Source of the DNA: Ectocarpus siliculosus
Lineage: Eukaryota > Sar > Phaeophyceae > Ectocarpales > Ectocarpaceae
Direction of reading: 5' to 3'
Length of the DNA stretch: 43,739 nucleotides
Assembly: GCA_000310025.1 (NCBI GenBank)
Contig: FN648381.1
Location: forward strand, 204,661-248,399
In this document: piece by piece, positions 31,459-42,385 of the stretch
How positions within the stretch are numbered: position 1 is the first letter of the stretch
How the letters are laid out: each line of letters opens with the position of its first letter
The notes under the pieces: generated by a model
Databases searched by the model: none
What the model saw: the letters and a program-made list of their open reading frames with translations, nothing else
Told to the model about the DNA's origin: nothing
Position numbers and translations under genes: made by a program

Positions 31459-31740
31459 TGTAGCCCAGTTAATAAGGCCTCTGAAGGAGGCGTGTTTTTG
31501 TATGAGGTCTGCGCGCCAGGGGCGCGTAAAAATAAAAAATCCTAAAGCCAATAACACTGCACGGCGGTGTGCTCCCGGCACTTCCCTGAGGGGCTTGCGT
31601 GTCGAATACCAGCTTGCCTGAGGGGCTGGCGTGACGAATATATGCAATAAATGGTAATTGTTTATCAGCTGTTCCTGGGATAACATAGTCCCCAGTCTCA
31701 ACGCCACAGACCGCTGAGGGCGACAGTGCACTAACACGAT
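31459..31740 (+). repeat. Possible 5' LTR or leader of a second retroelement
   Basis: Starts TGTAGCCCAG. It contains AATAAA-like strings and two GCCTGAGGGGC(T)-type repeats at about 31584 and 31616, and ends near CACTAACA. The palindrome CACGATATCGTG overlaps that end, followed by TGGAGCC, which could be a weak primer site. No second copy exists in the window, so LTR status is unproven. The gag-like frame begins 38 bp downstream. Confidence 0.3.
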
Positions 31741-31777
31741 ATCGTGGAGCCTAGCTAGGCCAGGTGTTGGTACAGCG

Positions 31778-32819
31778 ATGACGGAAAGAGAAAAAGAGTT
31801 TGAAGAAGGAATGAAGAAAGCAGCAGCCGAGATTGCGGAGTTACGGAGGAGAATTGCGGAGGCAGAGGAGAGGAGTTCAGCGGGGGACTCTACTAGAGAC
31901 AGGGTGGATGGCGCCGGGTATTCGTCTGGATACTATAGGGATGGAGCCGGGGGAACGGCTAGTTTCTTTCAGGATTGCGGGAGGAACGGACCGGCAGAAA
32001 AGCATCTGCCCGTTTCGGTGTCTCTTCAGCTCAACAGCGAGGAGCCTGAGTTCTTGGACAGCTTCGGTCTCGAAGTGGAACGTCTGGATGTCTCCAATTT
32101 GGAGCTATTGGCTAGCTGGGGATCGGGTAGATAGTGCAGCATCCGCCCATTCCTGCGTCTCTTCCACAGCATCAACTCTACGAGGTGCAGCGGGAGTACG
32201 GAGCCGGCGGTGGACTCGGAGTACAACAGCAGCATGGTCAACAGCAGTCATGCGGAGGTGTTCCCGTACAGCAGTCGTTCCAGCAGCAATGGAGGCACGG
32301 CGGGTTTGACAGAGGGTCTGCGTTCCACCAGCAGCAGCCAGGCGTGGTGTACGGCAACGATCGTGGTGGATTTCAGCAGCCGCAGCAGCAGCGATCGCCA
32401 CAGCCGCAGCGGAACGGAGGATTTGCCACATTTGCTTCGTTGCATCAGCAGCAGCGTGACGGTGAGTTTGCCGGCGAGAACGAGGGATATTCTCCTCGCG
32501 GGTCGTTTGGCGCCACGCAGCAAGCATGCCGGTGTGTCACGAGTGCACACCACCAGTCGCCGAATCAGCAGCCAGCAGCGTCAGCTGTGCCTTCATCAAC
32601 AGTGACAGCAACGGCGGCGGTGCGGACAGCAGCAGCGGCGACGTCCCCGGTGGTCGCGTTGACGCCGGGCATCGAGACGATCGCAGCGGCGGCAGCGACC
32701 ACGGCGGCGGCGGGGGCTGCAGCAGCAGCGGCGTCCCCGGTGGCCGCGTTGGCGCCGGACATCGAGACGGCCGCAACGGCAGTGGCGACAACAGCGTCGG
32801 TGGGGACAGCGTCAGCGAC
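31778..32819 (+). pseudogene. Truncated gag-like retroelement gene
   Basis: ATG at 31778 opens a 118-codon frame. It starts with a charged coiled-coil-like stretch (KKAAAEIAELRRRIAEAEER) and ends at TAG 32132. The following DNA is open in another frame to about 32820. That frame is glutamine/glycine-rich (RGGFQQPQQQRSPQPQ) and then alanine/threonine-rich, driven by CAG/GCG triplets. Such charged, then Gln-rich layouts are common in LTR-element Gag proteins. No capsid or zinc-knuckle motif and no pol follow, because family R sequence begins at 32820. Best read as a frame-shifted 5' fragment of an LTR element; a host low-complexity gene is the alternative. Confidence 0.4.
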
Positions 32820-33574
32820 GGACGAACTAGTCCGTCCGTCCGCGATAGATGTGCACCGTTGCACAGAGCAGCAGACTGTTGGTTGTCATTCCTCACTTTC
32901 TGTTGTAAATAAGATTGTGCTGCCATCTACCTTATCGCTCAAGCTACGAGACTGACTACGCAGCAGACTCAAAAAGCATCAACACTCTTATTCGATGTAT
33001 ACCACCCATGCATACGCCCCTCAGACTAACACGATGCATACCACCCATGCATATATATGCAGCAAGAGAGAAAACAGGCCTGTTGTTGTCTGTCTCAACT
33101 GTTGTGCTGCTGTTGCTTTTCACGTATAACGACACAACAGGCGACAAATGAAACGACGCGCATCGCCTTCTGCGCGACGCGTGCACCCCAAAGCGATAGA
33201 CACGATAGCCTTCAACCTTGTCTGAAGCAATTCAGCAACAGCAGCATGGTCACTCAGAAAGAAAAAATAAGGAATGTGGCGCGCAGCACGCAGGACCCTC
33301 TTGCGCTGTTCAACCGGCCGTTTCCATGGCGAAACAGACAAGGAACAGTCCAGGCCGAGTCGTGTCCGCCACAGCAGGCAGAAGCTGCTGAAACTCGGGG
33401 AGGGGTAATGGTTTGCGATTGCCCACCGAACCATACTTCGGGCGCCACGAGGTTTACACTGTAGCTCGAGATCGGTATTTGACATAGGGTCGGGCAAGGG
33501 GTGGGCTATGCGAATAAAAGTTCCACCCACCCACCCACGGATATTGAAATAAGAGACTGAAGCTAAAGCTTCAG
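32820..33574 (+). repeat. Dispersed repeat family R, copy 4 (5'-truncated)
   Basis: Begins inside R at the GACGGACGAACTA block, directly after the gag-like fragment. It runs through CCGCGATAGATGTGCACCG, a duplicated ATACCACCCATGCATA stretch and the 3' block at 33290-33460. It ends with CTGAAGCTAAAGCTTCAG at 33557-33574. Confidence 0.8.
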
Positions 33575-34107
33575 AATCTTCAACCGTGCTGCCGTTGCTA
33601 TTCTTCATGGATATCGGCACAGAGAAAAACATGAGGAATGCGCATCTCCTACGCGAGCACGGCGTGCAGCCCAAGCGACAAGAGACGATAACCTCACGAC
33701 CTTTGCAGCATTTTCCGAGCACAACAGCAGCCACCGCATGTGTAAGACGGTCACTACAAGAAATCACAAACAAAAACAAAAAAAAGTTGTGGCGCACAGC
33801 ACACGCAGGACCCTCTTTTGCTGTTCAACCGACCGTTCCGACGGCGAAACAGACAAGGAACAGTCAAGGCCGAGGCCTGTCGCCCACAGGAGGAGCAAGC
33901 TGTTCAAACTCGGGGAGGGGTCATGGTTTGAGGCGCCACGAGATATGCACTGTACCCCGACATCAGCATTTGAGACAAGGTCGGGCTAGAGACCAGGTCG
34001 GGCTAGGGGTGGGGGATGCGAACGAAAGTTCCACCCACGGATATGGAACGATGAGACTGAAGCTACAGCTTCAGAAATGAAATATGAGACTGAAGCTAAA
34101 GCTTTAG
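33575..34107 (+). repeat. Dispersed repeat family R, copy 5 (3' half only)
   Basis: Starts at CTTCAACCGTGCTGCCGTTG, carries TTCCGAGCACAACAGCAGCC and the 3' block, then two terminal palindromes. These are CTGAAGCTACAGCTTCAG at 34057-34074 and CTGAAGCTAAAGCTTTAG at 34090-34107. Confidence 0.8.
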
Positions 34108-34109
34108 AA

Positions 34110-35252
34110 AACCCAACCTGTTCGTTGCTCGCTCTGGGCCGTTGGAAGATGTCACGAAGCACTGCATGGTGAGTATCAGGCAGGGCCCAAGTCCATTTGC
34201 TTGACATGAACAAATGCGCAAATCGCCTCACATGCAGCAGCCGGGTGCACGGGTAGGCTCTTAATGAGCAAGTAGCAAAACCACCTGCGGTTGACGTAGT
34301 TCGATGTTGTTGGGACCCCACCAACCAGCGAAAGGTAGACAACCAGGAACAGAGCGGAGAGCAGACAACCCCACTAACTCTCGTCCCTTTGGCCCACCGC
34401 AAGCTACAAGTGTAACGGACGGCGGTCCTCTCAGCAACACAACCAAAGAACAGTGCGGACTTTCATCTCCTGTGAGAAACAAAAAATAACATGACCACTG
34501 CTGTACACGGACGAACCATAATTACGTGGTATCAAGTCCGTCCGCGATAGATGTGCACCGCTGCACGAGGTGGGAACTGTCCGTTGCCACACACCTCACT
34601 TTGTAAATACGACTGTGCTGCCATCTACCTTATGGCTCAAGTTACGACTGTTACGACTGACTACGCAGTGACTGCAAAAGGATCAACACCCTTATTCGAT
34701 GTATTTCACACCACATGCATATGCCGCTTAACTGTGCGATTCATACCACCCATGCATATGCAGCAACATAAAGAAAAGCCCGGCGGCTGTCTGTCTCTTC
34801 AACTGTTGTGCTGCTGTTGCAACAGGCGACAAAGTACGTGACGCGCATCGCCTACTACGCGAGCAACGCCTACGCGAGCAACGCGTGCAGCCCAAAGCGA
34901 CAGAGACTGAAGCAATTCAACAACAGCCACATGGTCACTCGCGAAGAAAATCACACCAACAAAAAACAAATGTGGCCCGTAGCACGCAGGACCCTCTTTC
35001 CCTGTTCAACCGGCCGTTCCGATGGCGACACAGACAAGGAACAGTCCAGGCCGAGTCGTGTCGGCCACAGCAGGTTGAAGCTGCTGAAACTCGGGGAGGG
35101 GTAATGGTTTGCGATTGCCTACCGAACCATACTTCGGGCGCCACAAGGTTTACACTGTAGCTCGAGATAGGCATTTAAGACAGGGGTGGGCTATGCGAAT
35201 AAAAGTTCCACCCACAGATTTTGAAAGATGAGACTGAAGCTGAAGCTTCAGA
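34110..35252 (+). repeat. Dispersed repeat family R, copy 6
   Basis: Starts near GCTCTGGGCCGTTGGAAGAT and holds all central landmarks plus the 3' block at 34985-35150. It closes with CTGAAGCTGAAGCTTCAG at 35234-35251. The terminal region GGTGGGCTATGCGAATAAAA is almost identical to copy 4, so these two are closest relatives. Confidence 0.8.
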
Positions 35253-35323
35253 ACTACAATAGTTCCTCACTTTTGCGAACCGGGGCATAGTTGTTCGAAA
35301 CTCTTGTAAGTACGAACCTAAGT

Positions 35324-35526
35324 CTAACGTCCACCCCACCCCTCAGGCTTTATGATCAGCGTGAAGCACCCGGTCCAGAGTCTCGACCGGAATGCCTCCA
35401 CAATGGCCGCTGGCATGGGTTCTTCCCCTGCCACACCGTCCGGCACGCCTAGGTGAAGCAGTCGCTCCTCGTGAATTGTACGCCGCGACCCCTCGCATTC
35501 ATCATCATGCTCGTGTCCAACGAAAC
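35324..35526 (-). CDS. Terminal exon of an unrecognised gene
   Basis: On the minus strand, an acceptor GACGTGCAG|GT at 35527/35526 opens a 203-nt exon that starts with two bases of a split codon. It encodes 67 ordinary-looking residues, including HDDECEGSRRTIHEERLLHL and PAAIVEAFRSRLWTGC, and stops at TAG (35324-35326). No start codon is needed, as it would be a 3' exon. I recognise no domain. Upstream exons could lie to the right, where other exon-like minus-strand pieces occur (35770-36420, 37905-38340), but the phases could not be linked. Confidence 0.35.
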
Positions 35527-35769
35527 CTGCACGTCGCCGGGAAAAACAAACGATGATGCAGGCTTGTATTTTAGGGGGGTCCAGTCTATGTCGAAAAATG
35601 GAGAGCGGACGAATGTTTACGTGGCGTGTAGTATCTGTGAGAAAGGGACATGTTCACGCAACGTGGGCGGCACGCGGGTCTTGTGCTGCGGTCGGACTAC
35701 ATCATGTTTTATATATACATTTCTTGTTATTAGTATGAAAAAAAAAAGGTGGCTCGATTTTTGTATTTC

Positions 35770-36420
35770 TACAGCAGTATGGACCAGACGCCGACTTGTA
35801 CATAGAAGTCGTACGAGTGTCGACTTAGTTGTGCTGTCACAGCATCGTCCACGCACTTCTGCCAGTGCTGGTTTTTGATTGGAGTCTTGTAGGTCGAGAT
35901 ACAGCAGTGGGATTCTCGAGGTGTGGAAGCAAAAACGTGAACCAGAGCAAAGATTTTCATGCACAGCTCGATTAGTCCTGTGTTTTTGCTACAGCAGTAT
36001 GGACTAGACGCCGAACGACGTCCGCGTACTACGGCAACGACCTAACTGGATGGGATACTTCCTGTCACGGCGAACCATAGTACCATTCGATGCAATCAGC
36101 CGTTCGTGTGTCGCTGCCACATGTGTCGACGACAGGTACACGTAGAGTTTTCGCCATGTGGTCGTTACCGCGCAGGAGGACCCCTCGGAGATCTTCCACA
36201 TGGTGCTACAACGACAGCAGTACAACTATACATCGATGTCGTAGGAGAGTGGAGTTGTGCTGTCACGGCATCTTCCACGCACTCTCCTACCGGTGCTTGC
36301 GTCGATTAGAGTCTTGTAGGCCGAAATACAAGAGTGGGTTGGGTTCCCGGGTTGTGGAAGCAAACCTGCCTGCAACAACAGAGAAGGCGGTGTTCTATTT
36401 ACTACATACAGCAGTATCCC
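35770..36420. repeat. Two homologous ~220-bp blocks with internal hairpin
   Basis: Blocks at about 35770-35990 and 36205-36420 share TTGTGCTGTCAC(A/G)GCATC, TCCACGCACT, GAGTCTTGTAGG and GTGTGGAAGCAAA. Both are bounded by CTACAGCAGTATGG-like strings. In the second block GTAGGAGAGT (36241-36250) pairs perfectly with ACTCTCCTAC (36281-36290). On the minus strand both blocks can be read as CIS(A/T)YKT-containing frames, so they may be duplicated exons or non-coding repeats. Confidence 0.6.
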
Positions 36421-36549
36421 GCTCAACTTTTTTTTTTTTGTACATGCGGTTGCATATTTCTTTGCCACTGCCGAAAAATACCGCTGGATCTTTACGCAGT
36501 CCATCTTTCGCATTCATTATTTACACCGAACGACGCAGGGCGGGTTGAC

Positions 36550-36770
36550 CTTCATTGTTGTTGTTGTTGTTGTAGTTTTTGTTGTCTTCCCAATAAAAAC
36601 CACTCCGATCTCTCTCTATCCAGTAACTTCATATGTCCGTACTGGTCCAACACTTGACGCGGTCGATTCCCGTGGTCACAGGCTAACTTACCCTCAAAAG
36701 GTACACTCAAACAAACTGGCCCCGAGGGGTCCGCAAGTCAACAGAAATCAACGACAGATATTCTGGAGTC
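36550..36770 (+). repeat. Dispersed module D, copy 3
   Basis: The clearest copy: a (GTT)n run at 36554-36572, ATCTCTCTCTATCCAGTAAC, CACTTGACGCGGTCGATTCC, CGTGGTCACAGGCTAACTTA, CCCCGAGGGGTCCGCAAGTC and CAACGACAGATATTCT. Confidence 0.8.
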
Positions 36771-37904
36771 CTCCGCTCCCTCTGTGCGCTATGCGAGGTA
36801 ACAACTGAGACTAGGAGTCAGCATCACGGGCCAGAGAGAAAGAGATACTCCCCCTTGGTTCAATCTTGGTGCTTCACACGCAAGCAGAGACAAGGCCATC
36901 TGACCCAGAAAAAGAGAGACAAAAGAGCGACAAGGAGAAAAAAGAGAAAAAGAGAAACAAATAAAAGGAAACAGACGAAAAGAGAATCGTTTTCCACGAC
37001 ACAAACGTCAACGTCTCCGGGTTTTTTTTTGTTCCCTTGCCCTTCGCACTCTTTCTTTGCGGCGGTGTTCACACCGACTTCGAACCAGAACGTGGGGTGC
37101 AATTTCCTCTCTTCGTACCTTCCTCGTCGGCCTTCTCCATCGTGATGTACATAATGCATACATACCTCGATTTTTCGGCTCTCCGATTCCGATTGACAAG
37201 AAGACTACGGACTGACATGTCCCTTTCACCCCCGACGCAACCGCGCGCTCGTTGAGTGCCGAAATTCTTTACCACTTCCTTGTCTCTCCCAACACCGTCC
37301 CTTTTTCCCGCCCCTACAAATCCTCTCCCCTGTAGCAAGCTCATTGAGGGATCCGGACAATCCTTCTTCTTCCTCTTTCCTTCCTTCCGGGCACTCACCA
37401 CCATCCGTCCTGGATGTTGGCCCCCAGCCCCATTGGGGGGCGGGGGGCCAATCCTTAACCCTAGTGAAGGGTATGCTTGGCCTCCCCAGTACATCGTTAC
37501 ACCCACTGTTGTGTAATAATACAGAGAGAACAGTATATGCGTGCTGCCAGCCTTTCGTCGAAGTTGGGATGGTCGACAACCACCATTTCTGCTCTAGAGC
37601 ATGCCCCGGGGAGTCGACACGCTGGGCGCCGCTCGTCTTTCCAGAACATTGCTGAAGTTTTCTGGGGGTAGGGTTTCTGTCAACGCCTCTTTCAGGTCTC
37701 TTGCCGCTCTCTCCGGCTCACTTCACGTCGTGATACGATCTGTCTGGCAGCTGCATTGATCCACAGGATCGAAAACAAACGCTCCCAATGTACAAAGTGA
37801 AGTTTGTCACACGAGTCTTGCACACGTACCGTCATGACAAAGAACACCTAAACGCACACATGTAGATGACCATGCTAAAGTCTTCCACACATAATACACG
37901 ATGT
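36771..37904. other. No gene recognised; purine-rich tract
   Basis: Bases 36880-36995 are almost pure purine (GA-rich with AAAGAGAGACAAAAGAGCGA). A G-rich run lies at 37436-37448. Open frames across 37069-37579 on the minus strand derive from biased composition and show no domain. Confidence 0.45.
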
Positions 37905-38340
37905 TTAATGTGCACGACCGATCCAAGTCAGTAGCCCATCATCTATGTGTTGCCGAACATCGTTTGTACTACTGTACCCACTTGATTGCCCTGACGCTTC
38001 GTGGTGACCTCCCTCTACGAGCTCTTCTCGATTGCCTTCCCGAAGTTGACCGCCCCCGTCCGGCGCGAGTGGTGGTACGCGCAGAAACCCGGGTGCTGCT
38101 GGGCCGCGGCCCACTGTTTCACATGGTCCTTTTTCTCTGTAGATGCTGCGGCTCGTTATTCCCTTGATGGCAGAACCACTGCCCATTCGCCCGGGTTACA
38201 GCAGCGGTCGCGTCGGGGAAGAGCTCGGGTGTGGAATTAGCTATGTGCAGCAGCTGGTCCCACACCACACGCGGGGCATCCTCTGAATGTCATTCGTGCG
38301 CCATGTTCTCCCCAAACTAAGCAACTTCCTCTGGATCCAT
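37905..38340 (-). pseudogene. Exon-like segments of an unrecognised gene, with frame breaks
   Basis: From ATG at 38340 one minus-strand frame meets TAG and TGA. It then reads cleanly, with EDAPRVVWDQLLHIANSTPE and then ANGQWFCHQGNNEPQH. After CTACAG the sense switches frame to KKDHVKQWAAAQQHPGFCAY and ends VNFGKAIEKSS before TAG. CATTCAG| and CTACAG| could be splice acceptors and CTC|GTAGAG a donor, so this may be two exons of a live gene. It may equally be a decaying copy with stops and a frameshift. No family recognised. The opposite strand is also open for 79 codons, which weakens the case. Confidence 0.35.
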
Positions 38341-38689
38341 GATGGTGATATTGGTATTGCTGCTGTTGTGTTGGCAGGTAGTGCTAGGAGTGATAAAGTC
38401 AAAAAATACTCGCCCCCGTGCACGTTTCGCCTTTTCGGGGAGGGTTTCCGTGACTACTGTACATACCGGATGGCATACCCGATAAACCCAGTATAAATCT
38501 GGTACGAAATATAATGCTGGGGCTGTTGTATGCCCTTGCCTTCCGGAATTACGTAACAGGACTGAGGGCCAAGGTTACGAGGCCTTTTCCCGAGTCCTCC
38601 TACGTTTGTGCGTGGGTGTTATCCTTGTACGTTTGTGCGTGGGTGTTATCCTTGTCCCTTTTCAGCTAACTGCCACACCAAAACGCAGA

Positions 38690-38958
38690 GTCTATCTCTG
38701 GCGTGGCTCATGCTGCTGCTGCTGTAGGGTGCTGCTGCTGCCTTGTTATTGTTGCTGTTGAGGCGCTTGTTCCCATTTCGCTTTGGTTTGCATGTAGCCC
38801 AACCGCCTTTTGAGTGCGTGTGTGCTTCGTCTCTGCAAACGAAGGCCCTCCAAAGTGGCATTCGGAGGGGGTGCGATGCCTTTCACCTGAGGGTTGCTTC
38901 GGCGGCGGGTGGGCGGTGACATTAAGAACTGTGCAGTGCAGAAGATGCAGGATACCAT
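38690..38958 (-). other. Possible Gln-rich coding fragment
   Basis: The minus-strand frame reads RRRSNPQVKGIAPPPN, later KRRLGYMQTKAKWEQAPQQQ, then a TAA inside a CAA/CAG run, then more glutamines to TAG. The TAA is one base from CAA, so it looks like a nonsense change in a polyglutamine stretch. Family unknown. Confidence 0.25.
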
Positions 38959-39146
38959 GTTTTATCTTTGTTCAGATCAGGGCGGCGAGGCGACAAGTTT
39001 TATATGAAAAACCACGGCGCCCTCTCCTTTTTCTCCTCCGGTTTCCTTCAGCACCTACATACCTAGCATTCAATGTGATTTACCAGAGGGGTAAGCGGGT
39101 CGACGTACAGCTAATGCCTCCCCGTTCGGTTATCTCGTGGGATTGC

Positions 39147-39480
39147 TTGAAGCCTGTTGCCCCGGTGGTCTAGTTGAAATCCTCGAAACCTTCTAGAGGT
39201 CAGGTCGGGGGTTCGAATCCCGGCGTAAGCGAGCTTTTCTTGCAAAGTGAGTTTTTCTTTCGCTTCCGCTTCTGGCCTAGTGGATAGCGCTAGTTCGTGT
39301 GTACACAGAGAGAAGAGAGTGCTGAACTCCTCTTGCATAAAAATCGAAGGCAACGTACCGCAGGAGGGGAGGGAAGAGAGGGGCCCTTCTGTGTGACCAC
39401 GGGTTGGGTTGGAGTAAACGGCACTAGTTGTCGGCGCTGATTTGAGTTGAAGCCAAAACAACCAACAAAAAATACAACAG
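39147..39480 (+). mobile_element. tRNA-derived SINE
   Basis: The head resembles tRNA-Glu/Asp: an A-box-like TGGTCTAGTTG at 39166-39176 and an exact B box GGTTCGAATCC at 39210-39220. The acceptor and T stems do not pair, so it is not a working tRNA gene. A second A-box TGGCCTAGTGG lies at 39273-39283. The body, GCAGGAGGGGAGGGAAGAGA through GGCGCTGATTTGAGTTGAAG, recurs at 12700-12850. Internal Pol III boxes plus a shared body are the defining SINE layout. No target duplication was identified. Confidence 0.7.
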
Positions 39481-41223
39481 CAGTCAGTCACCCATCACAG
39501 CCTTGATGTGGGTGTTCCTCCGCTGTTGGGTACTAAACCTCTGTGGGAGCATGGGGTGGCGTGCGGTACGACCGTGTGCACGTTCAAGTGCATGTGTGTT
39601 GAACGTGGTGCTGTGTTGTGTGTCTCAGGCATGACTCAGCGGGTCTCTTGGACCGCAGCAGAACAAAACAGAACGGGAAAATCCAGTAGGAAGTATGTCA
39701 CTACAGTGTAAAGGGTAAAGCGGGGACGACCGTACTCATATAGGAAACTTGTGTAAATGACATTCGGGTAAATATCGGTTCGGGTTACCCTACACTAAGC
39801 TATATCAGGGATATTTTAGCCATCGCATACATCCTACTATAGTATTTTCTCATGTGAAGCAAAACAGAAAAATACCAGTTAGTTCGAAGAAGCAACGGAC
39901 AGCACGCGCGCGCAAGCTTCTCTCCGTCGATTGAGAGTACGAGCTGCTGAGCAAGTATACTGCGGTAGAGCGCAAGGAACAAAGAGCACATCTTGGAGGG
40001 TCTGGCTTCGATCGGTGGAAGGGAGCGAGAAATCAGTTGGGGTGTAATTTCGTCTCTGACAAAAAACGGCTCTTCTTTCTGTTGTCTCATGGCTGGTTTA
40101 GCCTATTTCGGCGTCTCCATGTTTCGTGCGATGCGGAATGTTCTTCTTACGCACTCGTGCCGAGCGACCATCAACAGCCAGCGTGCAGTAAAGCACCCCC
40201 AAGCGTGGGGTTGCTCGGAGCCCATAATGGGAGTGATACGTCAAGAACTGAGGTCGCACTCGCTGGTTATGTCGTCTGGGTTCACCAGACCAGCAGTTAA
40301 CTTTTTTCGGAATATATCGACCCCGAAACGTGACGAACCCGGCTGGAATATCAACCGCTGGAATATATCTGCTGTTTGCTGTGCATATATATAGCGTTTT
40401 TGTATCTCATCTGGTCAACTCCCACTTCCAGCGTTTTCTTTTTCCTCTCTGTCTCGTAAACCATGTTTTCGATGTCCGTCCCGGCTAATGCGCGGCTAAT
40501 GTGCGGTGGTGATTTTGCCACCATATGGTCGTCCGGCTTAATCGGCGGGCGGCCGTCTTACCCTGGTACACAACATTTTATCATGATTCCGTTCAAGCCC
40601 ATCCAAAAACATCATCTGCCGTAAATGATCCCTCAACACCCGAAAAAAAGGCACCCAACCTCAGCAAGGATGGCCTACTAGTCTACTGCTGTAGGTTAGG
40701 GAGCATGATCGCCGTTCATCAGCGGCGTGTTGAGACCATACCTGAACACAGAGTGTTGATTCTGTGATAAATTTTGCTGCTGTTGTCAGGCCAAAGGACG
40801 GATGAGGGGAGAGGCGATCGTGTGGTCGGTGTATGCGTGTGCAGGGTGTTTGCGGACTGGTGGTTGGATTTTACATTGGAAGTCCAAAAATGGTCCGACC
40901 GAGACCAAGAATTGATTTCGAAAACAGCTTCCAGTGTATTTTCCAAGAAGGCATGCAGTGTAGAGTCATTTTAAACTCGATTTATGGACCGGCGGGACTT
41001 TTTTGGGCCTTTCGCCGCTTCGTACATTTTTGGTGGACAACCCCCGTGATTCAAAACTCGAGAATAGATCTTCACAGGATAAAAACACAGGACTGTTAGC
41101 CTACGCCAATACAATGGTGTGGGCGGGTGGGCCGCCGCTGTGATGCAGCCCAATTTGATCAACCGGAAACAAGCAGCAAGATAAATTAGAGTGCCTTTTC
41201 GCAAGGTGATACGAATTGTGTAT
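39481..41223. other. No firm gene
   Basis: A 133-codon plus-strand frame (39993-40394) and a 96-codon minus-strand frame (39800-40090) both look partly protein-like but carry no motif I know. No shared repeat was noticed. Confidence 0.35.
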
Positions 41224-41252
41224 GGCAACTCAACGAGTATCGTCGCGTTGCC
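41224..41252. repeat. Conserved hairpin, copy 3
   Basis: GGCAAC pairs with GTTGCC, and CAACGA faces TCGTCG around GTA with one A/C mismatch. It is followed by TGTCTGAAGCTTTC, as at copy 1. It sits about 55 bp before the start of R copy 7. Confidence 0.8.
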
Positions 41253-41282
41253 TGTCTGAAGCTTTCGATTTTTTCAGCGAGT

Positions 41283-42385
41283 AATAATCAAGGTAGACAC
41301 CAAGAAGACGCCCGATGAGCACACAGGAACCGGGGGACCCCAAAAACAAAAAACAAAGCATGAAAAATATAAAAAAGAAAGAAGCGAGAACAAGAGAGCC
41401 AAACGCGACAGGCTTCAGGGAGGAGGCAAAAGAGAGCACAGAAAAAAACACCGTCGCTGCTCGCGCTGAACTGCTGGAAGCTCTCACATAGCACTGCATA
41501 ATATGCAGCAAACATTAGCTAGGGCCCAAGTCCATTGCTTGACATACAGATGTAGCGCCCATCGCTTCACATGCAGCAGCCGGATGAATGGGGAGCCTCA
41601 GCGAGAAGCAAAACGACTGCGGTTGACATTCGATGTTGTTGGGACCCCAACGGCGAAAGGCGAGAGAGAGAGAGAGAGAGGTAGACTAAAAGAGGAGATC
41701 AGAGAGAAGACAAGGCTTGCCTCTCGAGAAGACAATCACTCTCGTCCCTCTGGTCCACCGCAGGCTGTCAGACATGATTTGTCTCGAACGGCGATGATAT
41801 CTGATGTGGGCTCAGCAACAACAAACACCACAACAAACAAATATAGTCGCCGTTTGCGAACTGTGGACTATCTATCTTTTGTGGTAGGAAGTGAGAACTA
41901 AAATGAACATGATTGTAGCACCACGGACGAACCATCATCTCAATGCGCTTGCCGTCCGCGATAGATGCGCACCGCTGCACGAACGAGCAGACTGACTGTT
42001 GGTCATCATACCTCACTACGTAAATACGATTGTCCTGCCTACCTTATCGCTCAAAGTACGACTACGCAGCAGACTCAAGGTAAGCCAGCAACACGCTTAC
42101 CGATGCATACCACCCGTGCCGCGCGGCAAAACAAACACAAGAAACTAAGGCGGGCCGTCTGTTGTTGTTTGTCGCTTCAACTGTGCTGCCGTTGCTCTTC
42201 ACGGACAACGAGCAGACGCGAGCAACGGGTGCAGCCCAAAACGACAGAGACAAAAACTTTACGACGTTAGCAGCACATTCCGGGCATATATTGCAGCAAC
42301 CGCATGTATGTGTACAACGGTCACTCAGGAAGAAAATCACAGAAAAAAAAACGTTTGTGGCGCGCAGCACTCTCCGGCCATTCCC
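41283..42385 (+). repeat. Dispersed repeat family R, copy 7
   Basis: Starts with GCCCGATGAGCACACAGGAA, like copy 2, and follows it closely through GAGAGAGAGAGAGGTAGACT, GCCGTCCGCGATAGATGCGC and GCATGTATGTGTACAACGGT. It breaks off at GCGCGCAGCACTCTCCGGCC, where most of the 3' block has been deleted. Confidence 0.8.

Noticed and set aside
18274-35252. R copies as LTRs of giant retrotransposons
   Set aside because: The direct orientation invites it, but spacing is irregular, neighbouring copies are tandem or truncated, and no pol gene lies between any pair apart from the copia element, which has its own LTRs.
38001-38240. Plus-strand 79-codon frame opposite the exon-like segments
   Set aside because: It mirrors the minus-strand segments in the complementary codon register. 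The minus-strand reading looks more protein-like, though this is not certain.
39155-39232. Functional tRNA gene
   Set aside because: The B box is perfect, but the acceptor arms do not pair, the T stem has only three pairs and the D and anticodon arms are malformed. Better explained as a SINE head.
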